Assembly: GCA_035546295.1 (NCBI GenBank)
Contig: DATKBT010000084.1
Span: 1 to 28,458 of the forward strand
Length of the DNA: 28,458 nucleotides
From: DATKBT01 sp035546295
Lineage (GTDB): Bacteria > Acidobacteriota > Thermoanaerobaculia > Multivoradales > Multivoraceae
Direction: 5' to 3'
Positions 24,768 through 28,458 of the stretch are shown here, in pieces. Below the pieces are notes generated by a model. The model had not been told where the DNA came from. It was given only the letters and a program-made list of their open reading frames with translations, and made no database searches. Every line of letters starts with the position of its first letter. Position 1 is the stretch's first letter. Both the position numbers and the translations under genes were made by a program.

Positions 24768-24933
24768 GAGGTCGACCTCGCCGGAGTGAAGTTCATGGGA
24801 CGGCCGGATCTCGTTCGAGGCGCCCTTCGCTCTCGAGTCTCGCGGTCACCTGGACCGTTCACCTGGCCAGGGTTACCGGCCCGGGAGGCCGGCCGTAGCG
24901 CATCTCGCGCGCCCTCCCGGCTTCCTCGTCGGC
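24768..24933 (-). other. Intergenic region with competing hairpins
   Basis: CCGGCC/GGCCGG (24876-24881 with 24887-24892, 5-base loop) overlaps one arm of a second pair, CCGGGAGG/CCTCCCGG (24881-24888 with 24913-24920). The two cannot form together. A palindrome CCTGGCCAGG is at 24862-24871. None is followed by a U-run, so termination is uncertain; mRNA processing or attenuation between the two acyltransferase genes is possible. Confidence 0.35.
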
Positions 24934-25806
24934 TCAACCCCCGTCGAAGAAGAGTCGGCGGGAGCGCTCGGAGAGCTCCAGGGTGTCGAGCAGCACGAGG
25001 AAGTCGATCGTCTTGAAGTCCCGGTCGATCGCGGGCGGGCTGCAGACCTTGGCGCCATAGCGAAGATAGGTGCGAAACAGCGCCGGCAGCTCCACCGGCG
25101 GCGCTGCCTCGGGAGGATCGCCGGTCCCGCCGGCCGCGCGCGGCTCGCAGCGGAGGTCGGGGAGCGGCGGGACGGTGAAGTCTTGGCGGACGAGCCCGTC
25201 GGCCTCGAGCTGGCTGTAGAGACGCGCACCCTCCTCCGGATTTTGGGAGGTGAGGGAGGAGCAGCCGAAGAAATAGCGCTTGCCGGTGGCCTGGACGTAG
25301 ATGGCGAGCCCGCGCCAGAGCAGGAACAGCACCTGGCGGTTGCGATGGTCGCGCCGGATGCAGGCCCGGCCGGCCTCGATCGCGTCGTCGAGGATGCCTT
25401 CGGGCAGGGCGCCGAGATCGAACTCCCCCGCCGCGTACAATCCCTCCCCGCGGCGGGCCATCTCCGTGGTCTGGACCCGGTAGGTGCCGACCATCTCTCC
25501 GGTGTGCCGGTCCTCGACCAGCAGGTGGTGGCAGCAGCCGTCGAAGCGATCCCGATCGCGGCGGGTGGCGAAGGAGGCGTCGAGCCCCTCGCCGAGCTCG
25601 AGGTTGAAGACCTCGAAGCGCAGGCGGAGGATGCGGTCGAGGTCCTGGTCGTCTTGCGCGAAGCGGACGCGGTATCGGCCCGCGTCCGCGGTCTTCGTCG
25701 GCAGGTGGGCGCGATGCGACGGGTAGCCGGCGAGGCTAGGCGCGACGTCGTCGTCGGCATCACGGCCGCCAGCGGGCCGAGGCGCGGGCTCGAGCTGTAG
25801 CGACAT
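24934..25806 (-). CDS. GNAT-like N-acyltransferase (OlsB/GlsB-like)
   Basis: A 290-residue protein of the acyl-ACP-dependent GNAT group (Acetyltransf_5), which includes OlsB, GlsB and hemolysin-like N-acyltransferases. In known cases it adds a 3-hydroxy-fatty acid to the alpha-amino group of ornithine or glycine, giving a lyso-aminolipid. The first ~40 residues are Pro/Asp-rich and variable. The core shows RFEVFNLELGEGLD (63-76), DRFDGCCHHLLVED (86-99), GEMVGTYRVQ (103-112), IEAGRACI (143-150) and FFGCSSL (179-185). The ATG at 25806 follows GGGGAGAA at a good distance. The PlsC-type gene downstream supports an aminolipid pathway. The head group (ornithine, glycine or other) cannot be decided. 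Confidence 0.85.
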   Translation of the reverse strand: MSLQLEPAPRPAGGRDADDDVAPSLAGYPSHRAHLPTKTADAGRYRVRFAQDDQDLDRILRLRFEVFNLELGEGLDASFATRRDRDRFDGCCHHLLVEDRHTGEMVGTYRVQTTEMARRGEGLYAAGEFDLGALPEGILDDAIEAGRACIRRDHRNRQVLFLLWRGLAIYVQATGKRYFFGCSSLTSQNPEEGARLYSQLEADGLVRQDFTVPPLPDLRCEPRAAGGTGDPPEAAPPVELPALFRTYLRYGAKVCSPPAIDRDFKTIDFLVLLDTLELSERSRRLFFDGG

Positions 25807-26116
25807 CGCGTTCTCCCCTCGCTGTTGCACCGGCTGGTGGTGGTCGCCGAGCGCGCTCCCCCTCTCGGCCGCCTCGACTGCTCGATCCCGGATCAGCATA
25901 ACCGGACCCAGGCCCCGAATCCCCCAGGCCGCCGGCTCACGAGACTCGTCTCGAACGGCTCGGTCTGCCCCCTCCGGTCTCCCAACGTGAGCTTCTGCTG
26001 CAATCATGGCAGATCCCAGGAGCGAGCCGGTCCACGACTTCCCTGCGTTCGGGTGAGGCGGCGATCAGGGCGCTCTCAGTCGAGGCTTCCGAGCGTCTTG
26101 GCATACCATCGACGAG
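25807..26116. promoter_or_regulatory. Divergent intergenic region
   Basis: About 310 bases between the N-acyltransferase gene (minus) and the DUF2007 gene (plus). A palindrome CGAGAC-TC-GTCTCG at 25940-25953 could be an operator about 140 bases before the acyltransferase start. TACCAT at 26104-26109 is a possible plus-strand -10 box seven bases before the ATG at 26117. No convincing -35 boxes and no RNA gene were seen. Confidence 0.35.
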
Positions 26117-26587
26117 ATGGACGACACCGCTGCCGCTCCGAGCGAGGTCTGGAGGTTCGAAGAACGGGTCACGGTGGCCCGGTTCGTCGACCTCTCCTCG
26201 GCCTGGGTCGCGCTGGGGCTGCTCGAGTCCCACGGCATCCCGGCCGCGCTGACCGATCACCACACCGCCGGGATCAACTGGCTGTGCATGCCGGCGATCG
26301 GCGGCGTGCGGCTTCAGACGAGACCCCACCACGCCGCCGAGGCCGAGCGGCTGCTGGGACAGGTGCGGTCGACAGTGCTCCACGACAGCGACTGCGCCGG
26401 CTATTTCGCCGCCGCCCGGCGCCGCAAGCGGGCGCGCGGTCTGCTCGGGCTGCTGATGGTCTCCCCCTGGCTCGCCGCGGTCGGCGCCTTCGGTCTGATG
26501 CTCGGTCGCAACAGCGAGCCCACCAGGGGCTCCGCGGTCGAGAGCGAGTCCGACCACGCCGCCCGGCGCGAGTGGACCCGGAGCTGA
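26117..26587 (+). CDS. DUF2007 domain membrane protein
   Basis: A 156-residue protein. Residues about 18-82 are a DUF2007 (putative signal-transducing protein) domain: VTVARFVDLSSAWVALGLLE, then SHGIPAALTD, and GGVRLQTRPHHAAEAERLL at the end. Residues about 108-130 form one membrane helix after a basic stretch (RRRKRARG), so the N-terminal domain should be cytoplasmic. The C-terminal tail is short and charged. The family has no established function. The ATG at 26117 lacks a good Shine-Dalgarno. The next gene starts 46 bases after the stop on the same strand. Confidence 0.82.
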   Translation: MDDTAAAPSEVWRFEERVTVARFVDLSSAWVALGLLESHGIPAALTDHHTAGINWLCMPAIGGVRLQTRPHHAAEAERLLGQVRSTVLHDSDCAGYFAAARRRKRARGLLGLLMVSPWLAAVGAFGLMLGRNSEPTRGSAVESESDHAARREWTRS

Positions 26588-26633
26588 GACAGCCGTTCGG
26601 CGGAGGGGCGGCACGAGGTAGATACGTCGGACG

Positions 26634-27437
26634 ATGCGGGTCGTTTCGCTCACCTGCTCCAACACCGAGATCGTCTGTGCGCTCGGGCACGCGCACGAGC
26701 TGGTGGGGGTCGACGACCACTCGGACTTCCCCGCGCAGATCGTCTCCTCGCTTCCCCGCGTCGGGCCGGACCTCGACGTCGACGTCGAGGCGGTGGCGGC
26801 GCTCGCGCCGGACCTGGTGCTCGCCTCGCTGACCGTCCCCGGGCACGAGCGGGTGGTCGAGCGACTCGAGCGGGCCGGGCTGCCGTTCATCGCGCCGGAG
26901 CCGATCGGGCTCGAGGACGTTCTCTGCGATGTGCGCGACGTCGCCGCGGCGCTCGGCGATCCGGAGGCCGGCGAGCGCGTCGTGTCCGAGATGGAATCGG
27001 GGCTCGCGCCGGTCTCTCCCCCCGGCCGCCGGCCCTCGATCCTGATCGAGTGGTGGCCGAAGCCCGTCATCGCGCCGGGGCGTGCGAGCTGGGTGCACGA
27101 TCTGATCGAGCGGGCCGGCGCCACCAACCCGCTCGGCGGCGAGCCGGTGAAGAGCCGCCCGCTCGAGGATCGAGAGGTGGCGGCGATGGCGCCCAGCGCC
27201 TTCGTGCTGTCTTGGTGCGGGGTCGAGCCGGAGAAGGTCCGCGAGGACGTGGTCTATCGCAACCCGATGTGGCAGGAGCTCGAGGCCGTGCGCTCCGGTC
27301 GCGTCTACCGGATCCCGGAGGCCTATCTGGGCCGGCCGTCGCCACGGCTGGTCGAGGGGTATCGCCGGCTGTGCGCGGTGGTGAGCGCGATCGGTGGCGA
27401 GGAGGGGCCGGGCGCGCGTTCGCAGGGCGGCTGTTAG
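26634..27437 (+). CDS. BtuF-like cobalamin/iron-siderophore binding protein without signal peptide
   Basis: A 267-residue class III periplasmic-binding-protein fold (Peripla_BP_2; BtuF/FhuD). It begins RVVSLTCSNTEIVCALG and has GVDDHSDFP, LPRVGPDLDVDVEAVAALAPDLVLAS and WVHDLIERAGATN, which fit the cobalamin-binding BtuF subgroup. It has no signal peptide or lipobox, and the conserved domain begins at residue 2, so it may be cytosolic rather than part of an ABC importer. No permease or ATPase gene is nearby. The ATG at 26634 agrees with the family start; an upstream in-frame start supplying a signal peptide was not seen. Ligand is unproven. Confidence 0.82.
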   Translation: MRVVSLTCSNTEIVCALGHAHELVGVDDHSDFPAQIVSSLPRVGPDLDVDVEAVAALAPDLVLASLTVPGHERVVERLERAGLPFIAPEPIGLEDVLCDVRDVAAALGDPEAGERVVSEMESGLAPVSPPGRRPSILIEWWPKPVIAPGRASWVHDLIERAGATNPLGGEPVKSRPLEDREVAAMAPSAFVLSWCGVEPEKVREDVVYRNPMWQELEAVRSGRVYRIPEAYLGRPSPRLVEGYRRLCAVVSAIGGEEGPGARSQGGC

Positions 27438-27450
27438 TCTGCGCCGCCAG

Positions 27451-28281
27451 ATGAGAATCGCCAGCTGGAACATCAATGGGATGCGGGCGCGGCTCGGGTT
27501 CGTGCGGCATTGGCTCACGGCGCGGCGGCCGGACGTCGTCGGCCTCCAGGAGCTCAAGCTCCACGACGAGGGATTTCCGCACTCCGAGCTCGAGGAGCTC
27601 GGGTATCGTGCCCTCGTCCACGGGCAGAAGGGCTGGAACGGAGTCGCCGTCCTCACTCGGCTCGAGGCCGAGCTGGCCTGCTGCGGGCTGCCGAGCGCCG
27701 AGGACCAGGGGGCGCGTCTGCTCACGGCGCGTCTCGACACCGCGAGCGGCCCGTTCAGCTTCATCACGATCTACTGCCCCAACGGCAAGTCGGTCGGCCA
27801 CGAGGACTTCCCGCGCAAGCTGGCCTGGCTCGACGCACTCGGCCAGCACCTCCGCCGAGCTCACACTCCCGACGAGCCGCTGGTGCTGTGCGGGGACTTC
27901 AACCTCTGCCCCGGCGCCCTCGACTCGTGGAACGAGGCGCTTCTCCAGGGTCGCCTCTTCCACACCGAGGCGGAGCGCTCCCGCTTTCAGGATCTACTCG
28001 ACTGGGGCCTCGTCGATGTCTATCGGGCGCTCCATCCAGAGCGGCGGATGTTCTCCTGGTGGGACTACCGTGCCGGCGCGTTCCACAAGAACCAGGGGCT
28101 GCGCATCGACCTCGTGCTCGCCACCGCGACGGTTGCGAGTCGGGCGCGCAGCGCCGAGATCGACCGCGACTACCGCAAGAAGAAGGACGGCATGGTGGCC
28201 TCCGACCATGCCCCGGTGATCGTGGACCTCGACGGCTCCGATTCCGACCGAAGCGATCCCCGATCGAACCGACGGGACTGA
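27451..28281 (+). CDS. xthA: Exodeoxyribonuclease III
   Basis: A 276-residue Mg-dependent AP endonuclease and 3'-5' exonuclease for base excision repair. Family motifs are in order: RIASWNINGMRARL (1-14), GLQELK with catalytic E34, IYCPNG, CGDFNLCP, RIDLVLAT and SDHAPV near the end. The length is slightly above normal because of a tail of Asp/Ser/Arg residues (DSDRSDPRSNRRD) encoded partly by the tandem repeat in which the stop codon lies. It starts 13 bases after the BtuF-like gene; no Shine-Dalgarno is evident, while TAGTCT at 27435-27440 could be a -10 box for a leaderless or very short-leader mRNA. Confidence 0.94.
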   Translation: MRIASWNINGMRARLGFVRHWLTARRPDVVGLQELKLHDEGFPHSELEELGYRALVHGQKGWNGVAVLTRLEAELACCGLPSAEDQGARLLTARLDTASGPFSFITIYCPNGKSVGHEDFPRKLAWLDALGQHLRRAHTPDEPLVLCGDFNLCPGALDSWNEALLQGRLFHTEAERSRFQDLLDWGLVDVYRALHPERRMFSWWDYRAGAFHKNQGLRIDLVLATATVASRARSAEIDRDYRKKKDGMVASDHAPVIVDLDGSDSDRSDPRSNRRD

Positions 28282-28367
28282 CGGGACTGACGGGACTGAA
28301 CAGACGAGACGAACCGACGGGACTGAACCGACGCAACTGGACCGACGCAACTGGGCCGACGCGGACT
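28266..28367. repeat. Short tandem repeats spanning the xthA stop codon
   Basis: GACGGGACT occurs three times without gaps (28271-28279, 28280-28288, 28289-28297). After a diverged 13-base unit come four 14-15 base units related to GAACCGACGSRACT (28311-28324, 28325-28338, 28339-28352, 28353-28367). The TGA of xthA falls at the first unit junction. This is a minisatellite with no spacers. From 28368 to the right edge nothing else was recognised. Confidence 0.85.
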
Positions 28368-28458
28368 CGCCGGACCGCCGGGGGCGGCCCGATTCGGCTC
28401 CTCGAAGCTCGGCCAGGCGGTTTCTGCGATTTGGGCTTGCGCGGAGCCGTGGGCGTGT

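Overview
The window is a strongly GC-rich stretch of bacterial chromosome, densely packed with genes on both strands. Gene content suggests an Acidobacteriota-like organism, perhaps near Thermoanaerobaculia. The pointers are a membrane multiheme cytochrome with TPR repeats beside a CRTAC1 (FG-GAP plus ASPIC/UnbV) protein, large vanadium-haloperoxidase-like proteins, and a sigma-54 style promoter. This placement comes from remembered gene content, not from a marker gene. No rRNA, tRNA, CRISPR array, transposase or phage gene was seen.

Left part (1-5748). A minus-strand group reads GT87-type membrane glycosyltransferase, Uma2 nuclease, then the first 61 codons of a propionyl-CoA synthetase that runs off the left edge. 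Divergent from it on the plus strand are formate-tetrahydrofolate ligase, carrying a one-base frameshift, and two short-chain dehydrogenases. Between the ligase and the first dehydrogenase lies a perfect 14-bp inverted repeat enclosing two smaller hairpins.

Middle (5855-17421, minus strand). Six genes follow each other: pentaheme cytochrome/TPR membrane protein, CRTAC1 protein, two tandem vanadium-haloperoxidase paralogues, N-carbamoylputrescine amidase (aguB) and agmatine deiminase (aguA). The cytochrome and CRTAC1 genes overlap by ATGA, and so do the two haloperoxidase genes. A near-consensus sigma-54 promoter precedes the cytochrome gene, with two palindromic boxes 22 bp apart about 175 bp upstream of the predicted start of transcription, where an activator would bind.

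Right-middle (17820-21012, plus strand). Two overlapping ArsA/Get3-type ATPase genes are followed by a polyhydroxyalkanoate (PHA) regulator and a phasin. The regulator gene is preceded by a promoter whose -10 box sits between two copies of TGCCGCANTGCGGCR, a good candidate for an autoregulatory operator.

Right (21320-25806, minus strand). An OlsB/GlsB-like N-acyltransferase, a PlsC-type O-acyltransferase (OlsA/GlsA role) and an 881-residue fusion of alpha/beta hydrolase, DedA membrane domain and ATP-grasp ligase look like an amino-acid lipid pathway. The fusion has no obvious described role and is the best candidate here for something new. The window ends on the plus strand with a DUF2007 membrane protein, a BtuF-like protein lacking a signal peptide, and exonuclease III, whose stop codon lies inside a short tandem repeat.
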